Below, piece by piece: positions 34,053 to 44,380 of a DNA stretch of 64,000 bases (positions are counted from its first letter, which is position 1; every line of letters begins with the position of its first letter). A model generated the notes under the pieces. The model ran no database searches, was not told the origin of the DNA, and worked only from the letters and a program-made list of their open reading frames with translations. The stretch covers positions 115,317 through 179,316 of the forward strand of contig SVCA01000006.1 in NCBI GenBank assembly GCA_015058625.1. Reading direction: 5' to 3'. The position numbers and the translations under genes were made by a program. This DNA is from Pseudoselenomonas ruminantium (GTDB taxonomy: Bacteria; Bacillota; Negativicutes; Selenomonadales; Selenomonadaceae).

Positions 34053-34556
34053 TTGATCGAGTTAAATGGGACGTTTATTGCGCAGATTATTAACTTCCTG
34101 ATTCTGGTTGTTTTGCTCCGCGCATTTGCGTATAAACCCGTAGTCAACATGCTCAAAGCCCGTCAGGATAAGATTCAGGAAAGCCTTGACAAAGCCGATG
34201 CCGATGCGGCAGAAGCAGACAAGCTGCTGGCGCAGTACAAGGCGAAACTGGCTGCCGCAACGCAGAAAGCTGAAGAAATTCAGAAGAACGCCGAAAAGCG
34301 TGCCGCCGAGTTCCGCGAGGCAGAGGAGCAGAAGGTAAAAGCCGATATTGAGCAGATGAAGAAATCCGCTCAGGCCGATATTGAACGCGATAGAGCCAAA
34401 GCTGTCGAAAAGCTGCGCACCGAAATGGTCGCTCTTTCCATGGCTGCTGCCGGCAAAATCATCGCCAAGAATATGGATTCGGCTGAAAATGAAGCGCTTA
34501 TCGCGGAATTTGTGGATAAGCTGGACAAAGATAAGATTGGTGATTTGCCATGCTAA
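34053..34556 (+). CDS. atpF: F-type ATP synthase subunit b
   Basis: The peripheral stalk subunit (167 residues) has one N-terminal membrane helix (about 6-26) followed by a long charged helix (about 35-150) rich in Ala, Glu, Lys and Gln, the usual form of b. The start is TTG at 34053 after AAGGGGGCATAGGA. Its last bases overlap atpH by seven nucleotides, so delta subunit translation is coupled to b. Confidence 0.94.
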   Translation: MIELNGTFIAQIINFLILVVLLRAFAYKPVVNMLKARQDKIQESLDKADADAAEADKLLAQYKAKLAAATQKAEEIQKNAEKRAAEFREAEEQKVKADIEQMKKSAQADIERDRAKAVEKLRTEMVALSMAAAGKIIAKNMDSAENEALIAEFVDKLDKDKIGDLPC

Positions 34557-35092
34557 ACTTACAGCTTGCACATAAATATTCCCGGGCGATTTTTGAACTG
34601 GCGCAGGAAGAAGGCAAATTAGCCCAGTATGGCAAGGAGCTTCTGCAGGTCAAAAAAGACCTCGAAGCAGTACCGGCTGCGGTATCCTTCTTTGCCAACC
34701 CGCAGGTGGAGCGCAAAGCGAAAAAGGAACTGGTTAAGAAGATGTATGAAGGGGAACTTTCCCAGAGCATTTACCACTTCCTGCTCCTTCTGGTGGACAA
34801 GCGCCGTTTTGCCCTGCTTTCCGTTATTGCGGAACAGTTCAGGGAAATGGCTAATGCCGCCCAAGGCATTGTCATTGCTGATGTGACCACGGCTCAGCCG
34901 GCAACAGAGGCACAGCAGAAGAAAATCGCCGCTAAACTTGAAGCAGTTACGGGGAAAAAGGTGGAACTCCGCCTCCACGAGAACAAGGCCCTTTTGGGCG
35001 GTGTCGTGGTCAAAATCGGCGACCGCCGTATCGACGGCAGTGTGGCCGGACGCCTCCAGGCGCTGCAAAAAGAATTACTGACGAGCAAGTGA
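34550..35092 (+). CDS. atpH: F-type ATP synthase subunit delta
   Basis: The delta subunit (180 residues) joins the b stalk to the top of the alpha-beta hexamer. It has the N-terminal six-helix domain (YSRAIFELAQEEGK near residue 8) and the C-terminal region LGGVVVKIGDRRIDGSVAGRL (about 148-168) typical of delta. The ATG lies inside the end of atpF. Confidence 0.95.
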   Translation: MLNLQLAHKYSRAIFELAQEEGKLAQYGKELLQVKKDLEAVPAAVSFFANPQVERKAKKELVKKMYEGELSQSIYHFLLLLVDKRRFALLSVIAEQFREMANAAQGIVIADVTTAQPATEAQQKKIAAKLEAVTGKKVELRLHENKALLGGVVVKIGDRRIDGSVAGRLQALQKELLTSK

Positions 35093-35115
35093 GAAACTGG
35101 GGTGACAGCTAAGTT

Positions 35116-36633
35116 ATGAAAATGAATCCGGAAGAAATAACGGCCATCATCAAAGACCAAATCAAGAACTACGAAGTAGACTTGAATGTCGATGAAGTTG
35201 GCACGGTTATCGAAATCGGTGACGGTATCGCCCATATTCATGGCCTTGAAAAAGCCATGGCCGGTGAGCTGTTGGATTTCGGTAATGATATATTTGGGTT
35301 GGTCCTGAACCTTGAACAGGACAATGTCGGTGCCGTTATCCTGGGCGGCGAAACCAAGATTAAAGAAGGCGCACAGGTTAAGCGTACGGGCAAAATCATG
35401 CAGGTTCCCGTAGGTGAAGCCATGATTGGCCGCGTTGTTGATGCTATCGGCCGTCCTATCGATGGCAAGGGCGACATCAAGGCGGAAACGTTCCGCCCTG
35501 TTGAATACCATGCACCGGGTATTGCTGACCGCAAGTCCGTACATGAACCTCTGCAGACAGGTCTGAAGGCTATCGATGCCCTCGTACCTATCGGCCGTGG
35601 CCAGCGCGAACTCATCATCGGTGACCGTGGTATCGGTAAAACGGCTATCGCGGTTGATACCATCCTCAACCAGAAGGGCCAGGATTGTATCTGCGTCTAT
35701 GTAGCCATCGGTCAGAAGGCTTCCACGGTAGCCCGTGTGGTGAAAACGCTCGAAGAAGCCGGCGCTATGAAGTACACCATCGTCGTAGCCGCTACGGCTG
35801 CTGACAGCGCTCCGCTGCAGTACCTGGCTCCGTATGCCGGTGTTGCTATGGCTGAACACTTCATGTATCAGGGCAAGGCCTGCCTCTGCGTATACGATGA
35901 TTTGACGAAGCATGCAGCTGCATACCGTGCTATGTCCCTGCTGCTCAGAAGACCGCCCGGACGTGAAGCATATCCAGGTGATGTATTCTATCTGCATTCC
36001 CGTCTTTTGGAACGTGCTGCAAAACTCAGTGACGAACTGGGCGGCGGTTCGATTACGGCTCTGCCGATTATCGAAACGCAGGCCGGTGACGTTTCCGCGT
36101 ACATTCCGACCAACGTTATCTCCATCACCGATGGTCAGATCATGTTGGAATCCGATGCCTTCTACTCTGGTATCCGTCCGGCTATCAACGTCGGTCTGTC
36201 TGTATCCCGTGTAGGCGGCTCGGCACAGATTAAAGCTATGAAGCAGGTTGCTGGTACCATGCGTCTTGACCTCGCACAGTATCGCGAACTGGCAGCATTT
36301 GCCCAGTTTGCATCCGACCTCGATAAGGCCACCAAGGCACAGCTCGACCGCGGTGCCCGCATGGTTGAAACGCTGAAACAGGCACAGTACAGCCCGCTCC
36401 TCGTACAGGAACAGGTTATGGTGATTTTCACCGCTGTCCGCGGTTTCCTGGCCGATATTCCGGTAGAGCGTGTGGTTGAATTCCACAATGACTTCTTGAA
36501 GTTCATGCGTGCGCAGCATCCGGAAATCGGGGATAAGATTGCGCAGCAGAAGAAACTTGATGATGCCATTGAGGCAGATCTTTCGAAAGCTATCGAAGAA
36601 TTCAAGGAAACTGTAACATACAAAATGGCATAA
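35116..36633 (+). CDS. atpA: F-type ATP synthase subunit alpha
   Basis: The alpha subunit of F1 has 505 residues. The nucleotide-binding P-loop [14 protein letters not shown] is near residue 172, and the [11 protein letters not shown] motif is near 262. It alternates with beta in the catalytic hexamer and binds but does not hydrolyse ATP. Spacing to atpH is 23 nt, and a ribosome-binding GGGGTGACAG lies upstream of the ATG. Confidence 0.97.
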   Translation: MKMNPEEITAIIKDQIKNYEVDLNVDEVGTVIEIGDGIAHIHGLEKAMAGELLDFGNDIFGLVLNLEQDNVGAVILGGETKIKEGAQVKRTGKIMQVPVGEAMIGRVVDAIGRPIDGKGDIKAETFRPVEYHAPGIADRKSVHEPLQTGLKAIDALVPIGRGQRELIIGDRGIGKTAIAVDTILNQKGQDCICVYVAIGQKASTVARVVKTLEEAGAMKYTIVVAATAADSAPLQYLAPYAGVAMAEHFMYQGKACLCVYDDLTKHAAAYRAMSLLLRRPPGREAYPGDVFYLHSRLLERAAKLSDELGGGSITALPIIETQAGDVSAYIPTNVISITDGQIMLESDAFYSGIRPAINVGLSVSRVGGSAQIKAMKQVAGTMRLDLAQYRELAAFAQFASDLDKATKAQLDRGARMVETLKQAQYSPLLVQEQVMVIFTAVRGFLADIPVERVVEFHNDFLKFMRAQHPEIGDKIAQQKKLDDAIEADLSKAIEEFKETVTYKMA

Positions 36634-36653
36634 GGTTAGCGAGGTGATTCTTT

Positions 36654-37505
36654 TTGGCTAGTTTACAGGACATCCGCCATCGCATTAAGAGCGTAAAGAG
36701 TACCAAGCAGATAACCAGTGCCATGAACATGGTGGCGACCTCGCGTCTCCGTCATGCCAAAGAGGCAGCACTTGCCAATAAGCCTTATGCAGAAAAGGTC
36801 GTGCAGGTGGTACAGCAGATTGCTGCTACCGCAGGAAATGATTTTTCTCATCCCCTGCTCGAAAAGCATGAGGACGGCAAAAAGCTCATTTTGCTTGTCA
36901 CCAGTGACAAGGGCCTGGCCGGTGCTTATTCCGCCAATGCCTGCAAGGCAGCGGAAGCACTGGTCGAGGACAAGAAAAATACCCCGCTGGTCATTGTTGG
37001 CCGCAAGGGTACCAGCCACTTCAAAAATCGTGGTTATGATGTGGTAAAGAGCGTTATCGGCGTCAGCGAACGCCCCACCTTTGACCTGGCTAAGAAATTG
37101 GCCGACGATTTGGTGGAACGCTTCAAGACCGGAGAAATCCGGGAAGTGCAGATGGTTTATACGAAGTTTATCTCGGCGATTAACTGTGAGCCGCAGGTGT
37201 TAAAGCTCCTGCCCTTTGAGGCAGAAGAAGGCACGGAAGGTCCGGTTACCGAGTACATCTATGAACCGGATGCTGCCACGGTACTCGGAAGTTTGCTTCC
37301 GCAGTATCTTTACACCACCATCTATGCAGCGCTCCTGCAGTCTGCGGCAAGCGAACTCAGCTCCCGCATGAACGCCATGAGCAATGCAACGGACAACGCA
37401 GAAGAGCTTATCAGCAAACTGGACCTCTACTACAACAAGGTACGTCAGGCAGGTATCACCAACGAAATCACCGAGATTGTTGGCGGTGCCGAAGCTCTGA
37501 AATAA
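36654..37505 (+). CDS. atpG: F-type ATP synthase subunit gamma
   Basis: The central rotor shaft (283 residues) has long N- and C-terminal helices: ASLQDIRHRIKSVKSTKQITSAM at the start, and SELSSRMNAMSNATDNAEELI near the end, which are the signature segments. The start is TTG at 36654 with GCGAGGTG upstream. It turns within alpha-beta and couples c-ring rotation to catalysis. Confidence 0.96.
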   Translation: MASLQDIRHRIKSVKSTKQITSAMNMVATSRLRHAKEAALANKPYAEKVVQVVQQIAATAGNDFSHPLLEKHEDGKKLILLVTSDKGLAGAYSANACKAAEALVEDKKNTPLVIVGRKGTSHFKNRGYDVVKSVIGVSERPTFDLAKKLADDLVERFKTGEIREVQMVYTKFISAINCEPQVLKLLPFEAEEGTEGPVTEYIYEPDAATVLGSLLPQYLYTTIYAALLQSAASELSSRMNAMSNATDNAEELISKLDLYYNKVRQAGITNEITEIVGGAEALK

Positions 37506-37516
37506 GGGCATCGTAA

Positions 37517-38941
<1,425 letters not shown>

Positions 38942-38944
38942 TCT

Positions 38945-39388
38945 ATGGCTACGATCCAGCTAGAGATTGTCTCCCCGGATAAAGTGGTTTATGCCGAGGA
39001 CATCAGTATGCTTATCGTCCGTTCTACGGGCGGTGAGCTGGGTATCCTCCCCAAACACGCTCCTCTGGTCACGGGGCTTTTGCCTCATGCCATGCGCGTG
39101 CGTCTGAATGGTTCCGACAGGGACGAACAGCTTATCGCTGTGTCCGGCGGCTTCATGGAAGTCACGCCGGAAAAAATCACGGTGCTGGCTACGGCAGCTG
39201 AACAGCCGATTGATATCGACATCAATCGCGCCCAGCGTGCCATGGACCGCGCCAAAGAGCGTATCGCTGCTTTCCATCAGGGAGGCGACGAGGCCAGAAA
39301 TATCGATATCGAACGTGCCCAGCTGGCCCTGCGGCGTGCAATCGCCCGCCTGCGTGCTACGGGAACGGAAATCGAGAATCTGAAATAA
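38945..39388 (+). CDS. atpC: F-type ATP synthase subunit epsilon
   Basis: The epsilon subunit (147 residues) caps the rotor and can inhibit ATP hydrolysis. The N-terminal beta-barrel domain includes GELGILPKHAPLVTGL (about 26-41) and the C-terminal part is helical (RAQRAMDRAKERIA). It ends the atp operon; a perfect hairpin follows. Confidence 0.95.
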   Translation: MATIQLEIVSPDKVVYAEDISMLIVRSTGGELGILPKHAPLVTGLLPHAMRVRLNGSDRDEQLIAVSGGFMEVTPEKITVLATAAEQPIDIDINRAQRAMDRAKERIAAFHQGGDEARNIDIERAQLALRRAIARLRATGTEIENLK

Positions 39389-39392
39389 GCAG

Positions 39393-39430
39393 TGAAAACG
39401 GCTTGCAGAGAAATCTGCAAGCCGTTTTCA
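39393..39430. terminator. Bidirectional terminator between atpC and the symporter gene
   Basis: A 17-bp perfect stem (39393-39409 with 39414-39430) is closed by a GAAA tetraloop. A-runs and T-runs within the stem ends suit termination on both strands between convergent genes. Confidence 0.9.
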
Positions 39431-39444
39431 GGTATATAGGAAAG

Positions 39445-41001
39445 TTAACTTTGGGCATCCTTTATTACGTGGAAAGCTGATGAAGCGGTACATTCATCCC
39501 AAACCGGTACAGGCGTACCAAATGTTTCGGAATTGAATTCTTCATTGTGGTCTTCGAAATTCGCGAAGGCCTTTTTCACTTGGCCAAAGCCCAGATAGAG
39601 CAGCGGCAGGTTGCAGCAGACCATGACGATGTTGGCAAAGTCGCTGAGGTTCCAGAGGGCGCTGAGGTCAAAGCCGGCAATGTTGGTGACCATGCCGAAA
39701 GCCAGTACCGTCAAATTCACCAGACGGACGGAGGCAATGAACATCTTGTTATGGGAAATCTGCCGGGCGCAGATTTCAGAGAAGGACAGGAAGCCCAGCA
39801 GGCAGGTGAAGGCGAAGATGCCAAAGCAAATGCTGATGACGAGCGTAGCCAGACCATAACCGGTACCGCTGCCGAGCAGCTGCGCGCAGGAAGCAAGGAA
39901 TTTTTCCAGACGGCCCAGTTCCATCCAGGCTGCAGAGCCATTGCCCATCCAGGCCTGTCCCATGATGAGGACAAAGCCTGTCAGCGTGCAGATAACCATA
40001 GTGTCGAGGAAGACGCCGATGGCCTGAATGATGCCTTGGTCGCAGGGGTGTTTGGCATGGGAAACTGCAGCGGGCATGGACAGCGTGCCCTGTCCGGCTT
40101 CATTGCTCATGAGGCCGCGTTTGATACCCTGTGAGAGGGCAATACCCAAAGCGCCGCCGAAGATTGGCTCGGGGTGGAAGGCTTCGGTCACGACCGCATA
40201 GAAGAACCAGGGCAGGCGGTCAAGATTCAGGGCAACCATAATCACAACGGCGGCCACATAGATAACAGCCATGATGGGCACAAGTACATCGGTGATTTTG
40301 GTAATACGGCGCAGTCCACCGAAGATGGAGAACGTGGTCACGCCCATCAGCAGCAGGAAGAAAATCCAGACAAGCGTGCTGTCAGCAGCCAGTTCCCTGC
40401 CCGTTATGTTCTGCGTAATGGCCGTCATGGCTGATAGGGTATTGAAGCCCTGAGCCGGAATGCAGAGCAGGGCATAGACAATATACAGCAGGCTCAAAGT
40501 CCCGCCGATGATGGCTGCGCCACCCAAAAGTTTCCGTCCGTAGCAGGGCAGTCCGCCAACGTATTCATCCCCTTGCTTATCTTTGTAAATCTGCGAAAGT
40601 GTGGATTCCACAAAAGCTGTGGCCATGCCGAAGAAGGCGGAAAACCACATCCAAAACAGGGCACCGGGCCCGCCGGTGGAAACGGCTCCCGTTACGCCCA
40701 GAATATTTCCGGGGCCAACGCGCATAGCCGTAGAGAGAAGGAACGAGGCCAAAGGGCTGATGCCCTGCTCCGTCTTTTGGCTATGTATCAGGGTGTTCAG
40801 ACCATAGCGGAAATATTTGACCTGCACAAAACCCAACTGCAGGGTGAAATAAATGCCGGTTCCAACTAAGAGAATGATGACCAACGGCAGTTCACCGATA
40901 ATGGGAAGCCGGGCGTACCATTCCAGATTGGTGGGGAACCCCCAGACCAAATCGGCAAGATTTTGGAAGACAGCACATATACTGCTGATTAGTTCATACA
41001 T
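39445..41001 (-). CDS. Sodium:alanine/glycine symporter family protein (AGCS)
   Basis: The 518-residue membrane transporter belongs to the alanine/glycine:cation symporter family: GTGIYFTLQLGFVQVKYF near residue 47, MRVGPGNILGVTGAVSTGGPGALFWMW near 92, and SNEAGQGTLSMPAAVSHAKHPCDQG near 300, with about ten hydrophobic helices. It imports small neutral amino acids with Na+ or H+. An AGGAGGT site precedes the ATG. It is a single-gene unit convergent with the atp operon. Confidence 0.93.
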   Translation of the reverse strand: MYELISSICAVFQNLADLVWGFPTNLEWYARLPIIGELPLVIILLVGTGIYFTLQLGFVQVKYFRYGLNTLIHSQKTEQGISPLASFLLSTAMRVGPGNILGVTGAVSTGGPGALFWMWFSAFFGMATAFVESTLSQIYKDKQGDEYVGGLPCYGRKLLGGAAIIGGTLSLLYIVYALLCIPAQGFNTLSAMTAITQNITGRELAADSTLVWIFFLLLMGVTTFSIFGGLRRITKITDVLVPIMAVIYVAAVVIMVALNLDRLPWFFYAVVTEAFHPEPIFGGALGIALSQGIKRGLMSNEAGQGTLSMPAAVSHAKHPCDQGIIQAIGVFLDTMVICTLTGFVLIMGQAWMGNGSAAWMELGRLEKFLASCAQLLGSGTGYGLATLVISICFGIFAFTCLLGFLSFSEICARQISHNKMFIASVRLVNLTVLAFGMVTNIAGFDLSALWNLSDFANIVMVCCNLPLLYLGFGQVKKAFANFEDHNEEFNSETFGTPVPVWDECTASSAFHVIKDAQS

Positions 41002-41065
41002 GAATGAATACCTCCTGTGACACGTTTAGATAAGCAACCAGATGACTGCCGGAGCTGCTATCTAA

Positions 41066-41098
41066 ATTGTAGCATACCCAATATAATATGGATATTGG
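41066..41098 (-). promoter_or_regulatory. Symporter promoter region with inverted repeat
   Basis: On the minus strand TACAAT (41066-41071) can serve as a -10 box. CCAATAT (41078-41084) and ATATTGG (41092-41098) form a perfect 7-bp inverted repeat just upstream, a candidate operator. Confidence 0.45.
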
Positions 41099-41151
41099 TG
41101 TTCGTGCTAGGTATTTTGTAGTCTGTGCGCATACCAGACTATTTTGACCTC

Positions 41152-41180
41152 TTGACGGTATTTTTATGTTAATTTATAAT
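41152..41180 (+). promoter_or_regulatory. Strong promoter of a candidate structured RNA
   Basis: TTGACG (41152-41157) and a perfect TATAAT (41175-41180) are separated by the ideal 17 bp. Transcription should begin near 41187. Confidence 0.85.
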
Positions 41181-41186
41181 TATAGT

Positions 41187-41366
41187 AGAACAACAGATGA
41201 CTGGATTGTCTGTTAATTGGTGTTGAGTCATGGGGGCGTGCTAGGATGCGTTGCCATGATGAGCCACGTTTCCGGGCTTGCACATTGCCACGACCTAGCT
41301 TATGCCATGAAATAGTTGGCTGACAGAAAATGTGTAAAAGGCTCTGCTGCGGCAGAGCCTTTACTA
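41187..41366 (+). ncRNA. Candidate structured non-coding RNA, about 180 nt
   Basis: A near-consensus promoter and an intrinsic terminator bracket a GC-richer, non-coding segment. Long-range pairing is visible: 41210-41220 with 41314-41326, TCATGG (41228-41233) with CCATGA (41305-41310), GCTAGG (41240-41245) with CCTAGC (41294-41299), and GAGCC with GGGCTT around a small apical loop. The whole would fold into one long interrupted hairpin of the size and general shape of 6S RNA. I cannot confirm 6S; no SRP-RNA apical motif is seen. It could instead be an attenuating leader of the nuclease-domain gene starting 20 nt later. Confidence 0.6.
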
Positions 41367-41371
41367 TTTTC
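41337..41371 (+). terminator. Intrinsic terminator of the candidate RNA
   Basis: AAAGGCTCTGC (41337-41347) pairs perfectly with GCAGAGCCTTT (41352-41362) around a 4-nt loop. The tail is TTTACTATTTT. Confidence 0.85.
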
Positions 41372-41385
41372 ATACGGAGATTTTT

Positions 41386-41991
41386 ATGGAACAAGAGATT
41401 GACTGGTTGCGTGAATCGGCTAAGGCATTTGCAAAATTGAAAAACATAAGGTATGACTTGATTATTACCCATGCAGGGAAATTGGTGAAGCTGTCGATTG
41501 GATTTGATAACTCGCATTATCATCACATTGCCGGACTTCACAAGCTAAAGGATATTGACCAGCTGCGTTTAAGGCGCAGACGTTCAACGGCTGTAATCTT
41601 TGATGAAATTCTAAGAGGGAAAATTACGCTGGCTACTATTGAACACAGTGACTTCCTAAACAGTCAATTGAGTGAACGAATAAAGCTGGCTGGGCAGTTG
41701 GAACACATTTTGGATGAGGATAATCTGCTGTTCAGTTTTGATGCCCGTTATGGGCAGGCAAGGTTTTCGGCGATACCGGCTGATTATGTTATTACAGATG
41801 GTGCGAGACATATTGCTATATATGTATTCTTAGCGAAAGATGGGGAATCTTGTTATGTTACACGCTCATTGTTCCGGGATGCACGAGATTATACAGAAGG
41901 TCAGCATCGATTTACAATTCTGCATAAAGAAAAAATTAATATTAAGACAGGAGAAAATAAAGTGTTGTTTTCTTCTCTCGAAAATAAATGA
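41386..41991 (+). CDS. PBECR4-like (barnase/EndoU/colicin-type) nuclease-domain protein
   Basis: The 201-residue AT-rich gene encodes a small soluble protein whose first 60 residues (KNIRYDLIITHAGKLVKL, HYHHIAGLHKLKDI) resemble the PBECR4 domain, predicted to be an RNase-like toxin found in phage and mobile proteins. The match is from memory of the family and moderate in certainty. The histidine-rich HYHH cluster could be catalytic. It lies between the candidate RNA and cas3 with its own terminator behind it. No antitoxin protein is adjacent. Confidence 0.6.
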   Translation: MEQEIDWLRESAKAFAKLKNIRYDLIITHAGKLVKLSIGFDNSHYHHIAGLHKLKDIDQLRLRRRRSTAVIFDEILRGKITLATIEHSDFLNSQLSERIKLAGQLEHILDEDNLLFSFDARYGQARFSAIPADYVITDGARHIAIYVFLAKDGESCYVTRSLFRDARDYTEGQHRFTILHKEKINIKTGENKVLFSSLENK

Positions 41992-42006
41992 TATTTATAT
42001 AATTGG

Positions 42007-42039
42007 GCTTGCAGTGAAAAAACTGTGAGCTATTTTTTT
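42007..42039 (+). terminator. Intrinsic terminator before cas3
   Basis: GCTTGCAGT (42007-42015) pairs with ACTGTGAGC (42022-42030), followed by TATTTTTTT. It separates the nuclease-domain gene from the cas operon. Confidence 0.8.
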
Positions 42040-42134
42040 ATTGTCTTATGGGGGAGGATTTATTCGATAATATGTGGAACAGTTTTCAATAAAGTTATAT
42101 TGAATTTTGGCGAAAATAATAGGAAGGATAGCTT

Positions 42135-44360
42135 ATGGGATATTTAGCACATCGAGATGCGGAAAATGGACGGGAGCAACTGCTGATTGAGCATTTGCAT
42201 GGCGTCAGTGATAAAGCAGGGGCTTTTGCGGCTGAATTCGGGGAAGAAGCCAGCGGCAGGCTGGTTGGGCTGTACCATGATATAGGTAAATACTCGCAGG
42301 AGTTTCAGGCATATTTACGTCAGGGAGGTGGCCGGAAGTTTGACCATTCTACGGCTGGTGCCTTGGAACTAATGAAGAGGAAAAGTCCGCTGTCTATTCC
42401 AGCAGCTTTTTGTGTGGCCGGGCATCATAGCGGTTTGTTGAATGGTGGAAATGCAAAAGCAGACACAGAAGAAAGTCGGAGTTTGTGTGGACGCTTAAAG
42501 AAGAAGCCGGGACAGGATATACCAAACTATCAGGCATATCGGGAAGAAGTGGGCGATGTGCTTGATGAGGGCAAATCACAGCTAATTCCACGGTTTTGCC
42601 GGGATTTTTTTGCTGGCCAGTTTTATACGCGCATGCTTTTTTCCTGTTTGGTAGATGCAGATTTTCTGGATACAGAAGAATTTATGCAGCTTGGGGAGAA
42701 TGCGCGGGGGAATTTTGTGTCTATATCTGAGTTGAAGGAAAGATTGGATGATTATGTAACGAAAAAATTTCTTGATGAACAGGATGAGCGTTATGCGGAA
42801 CCTATCAATCAGCACCGCCGGAAAATTCTGCGGGAGTGTATTGCGGCAGGAGAGGCTGATGAAGGTTCAAGTCTTTTGAGTCTTACCGTACCCACGGGCG
42901 GCGGTAAAACCATTGCATCATTGGCCTTTGCCTTACATCATGCTGTGCACACGGGGAAGAAGCGTGTGATTTATGTAATTCCCTATACGAGTATTATTGA
43001 GCAGAATGCCAAGGTGTTTCAGGAGATTTTGGGAGATGAAAATGTCATAGAACATCATTGTCAGGTGGATTATTCGCTGGCATCTGATGATGGCGATTAT
43101 GACAAGCCGTTGAAGAAACAGCTGGCCACTGAAAATTGGGATGCGCCATTAATCGTGACAACTAATGTGCAGTTCTTTGAGTCGTTGTTTGCCAATCGTA
43201 CTTCAAGGTGCCGAAAGCTGCATAATATTGCTGCCAGCGTAATCATCTTTGATGAAGCACAGATGCTGCCGCTTGATTACCTGCGTCCCTGTCTTGCGGC
43301 AATCCATGAACTCACCCGACATTATGGGGCAACGGCTGTTCTTTGCACGGCTACCCAGCCGTCACTGAATAAGATTTTCCAAAATGATTACCGGAGGGAA
43401 ATAAAAGAAATTTGTAGAAATGTTACGGAGGAATATAAGTTCTTCAAGAGAACCAAGATTGAACTGTTGCCACAAAAGGTGGCTTTGGAGGAAATGGCTG
43501 ACCGCTTGCAGGAAAAAGAACAGGTTCTTTGCATTGTGAATACAAAGAAAGCTGCCAGAGAACTTTTTGCGGCATTGCAAGGGGCAGATGGATGTTTTCA
43601 TTTATCTACTAACCTTTGTCCACAGCATCGTAAAGCTATTTTGGCACAGATAAGACAAGCATTGCTGGATGGTAAGCCCTGTAGGGTAGTTTCTACAAGT
43701 CTGATAGAAGCTGGTGTGGATGTAGATTTTCCGTGTGTCTATCGGGAAATGGCGGGGCTGGATAGTATAATTCAGGCGGCAGGCCGTTGCAATCGTGAGG
43801 GGCGCAGGGCAAAAGAGGAAAGTTTGGTGTATGTTTTTGCATGGGCGGATAAGGCAATGGCCAATTCGCAGCAAAGTATGAAGATTTGCCGAGGAGCAAC
43901 AGAATATGTTTGCGAACGACATGGTAAAGATTTAGGAAGTCCAATGGCAATAAAGTCGTACTTTGATTTTTTACATAAGCTGGATGGGCATGAACTGGAC
44001 AGCAAGAAGATAATGGAGATGATAAGCAAAGAATTTATGCCCTTTGCGCATGTCGCGGAAGATTTTGTGTTGATAGAGACATCTACGCGTCCCGTGTTTA
44101 TTCCTTATGATGATGCTGGGCGGAAGATTGAAAGCCAGCTTCGACAAGGCATAAGGTCGCGATCGCTGATGCGGGAGGCTGGGCGATTTATGGTCAATGT
44201 GTATTGTGGCAAGGATACTAGTCCTTTTGAGAAAATGGCGGCGGCTTGCAAGATAGAGGTGTTGGATGATAATGTAGCCATATTAGTCGATAGGGGAGCC
44301 TATAGCAGTACATTAGGATTGAAACAAGAAATAGAAGACGGTCAGGCAGTTATGTTCTGA
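42135..44360 (+). CDS. cas3: CRISPR-associated helicase/nuclease Cas3 (type I-C)
   Basis: Cas3 is recruited by Cascade to unwind and degrade target DNA. The 741-residue protein has an N-terminal HD nuclease domain (GLYHDIGKYS near residue 38-47; VAGHHSGL near 95) and a superfamily 2 helicase with Walker A (VPTGGGKTIAS near 254) and a DEAQ box (IIFDEAQML near 371), followed by SLIEAGVDVDFP and QAAGRCNREG motifs. All key residues are present, so it is probably active. It starts the operon with AGGAAGG before the ATG. cas5 follows 20 nt later. Confidence 0.95.
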   Translation: MGYLAHRDAENGREQLLIEHLHGVSDKAGAFAAEFGEEASGRLVGLYHDIGKYSQEFQAYLRQGGGRKFDHSTAGALELMKRKSPLSIPAAFCVAGHHSGLLNGGNAKADTEESRSLCGRLKKKPGQDIPNYQAYREEVGDVLDEGKSQLIPRFCRDFFAGQFYTRMLFSCLVDADFLDTEEFMQLGENARGNFVSISELKERLDDYVTKKFLDEQDERYAEPINQHRRKILRECIAAGEADEGSSLLSLTVPTGGGKTIASLAFALHHAVHTGKKRVIYVIPYTSIIEQNAKVFQEILGDENVIEHHCQVDYSLASDDGDYDKPLKKQLATENWDAPLIVTTNVQFFESLFANRTSRCRKLHNIAASVIIFDEAQMLPLDYLRPCLAAIHELTRHYGATAVLCTATQPSLNKIFQNDYRREIKEICRNVTEEYKFFKRTKIELLPQKVALEEMADRLQEKEQVLCIVNTKKAARELFAALQGADGCFHLSTNLCPQHRKAILAQIRQALLDGKPCRVVSTSLIEAGVDVDFPCVYREMAGLDSIIQAAGRCNREGRRAKEESLVYVFAWADKAMANSQQSMKICRGATEYVCERHGKDLGSPMAIKSYFDFLHKLDGHELDSKKIMEMISKEFMPFAHVAEDFVLIETSTRPVFIPYDDAGRKIESQLRQGIRSRSLMREAGRFMVNVYCGKDTSPFEKMAAACKIEVLDDNVAILVDRGAYSSTLGLKQEIEDGQAVMF

Positions 44361-44380
44361 TTGCTGATGGAGGTGACAAG

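Noticed and set aside
34894..36519. A 541-codon minus-strand open frame opposite atpA
   Set aside because: It is antisense to the well-supported alpha subunit and resembles no protein; codon structure of atpA explains it.
41187..41366. Signal recognition particle RNA as the identity of the structured RNA
   Set aside because: The conserved apical GGAAGCAG-type motif of SRP RNA is missing on either strand.
41164..41541. A minus-strand open frame across the candidate RNA
   Set aside because: It overlaps a plus-strand promoter, terminator and gene start, with no ribosome site.
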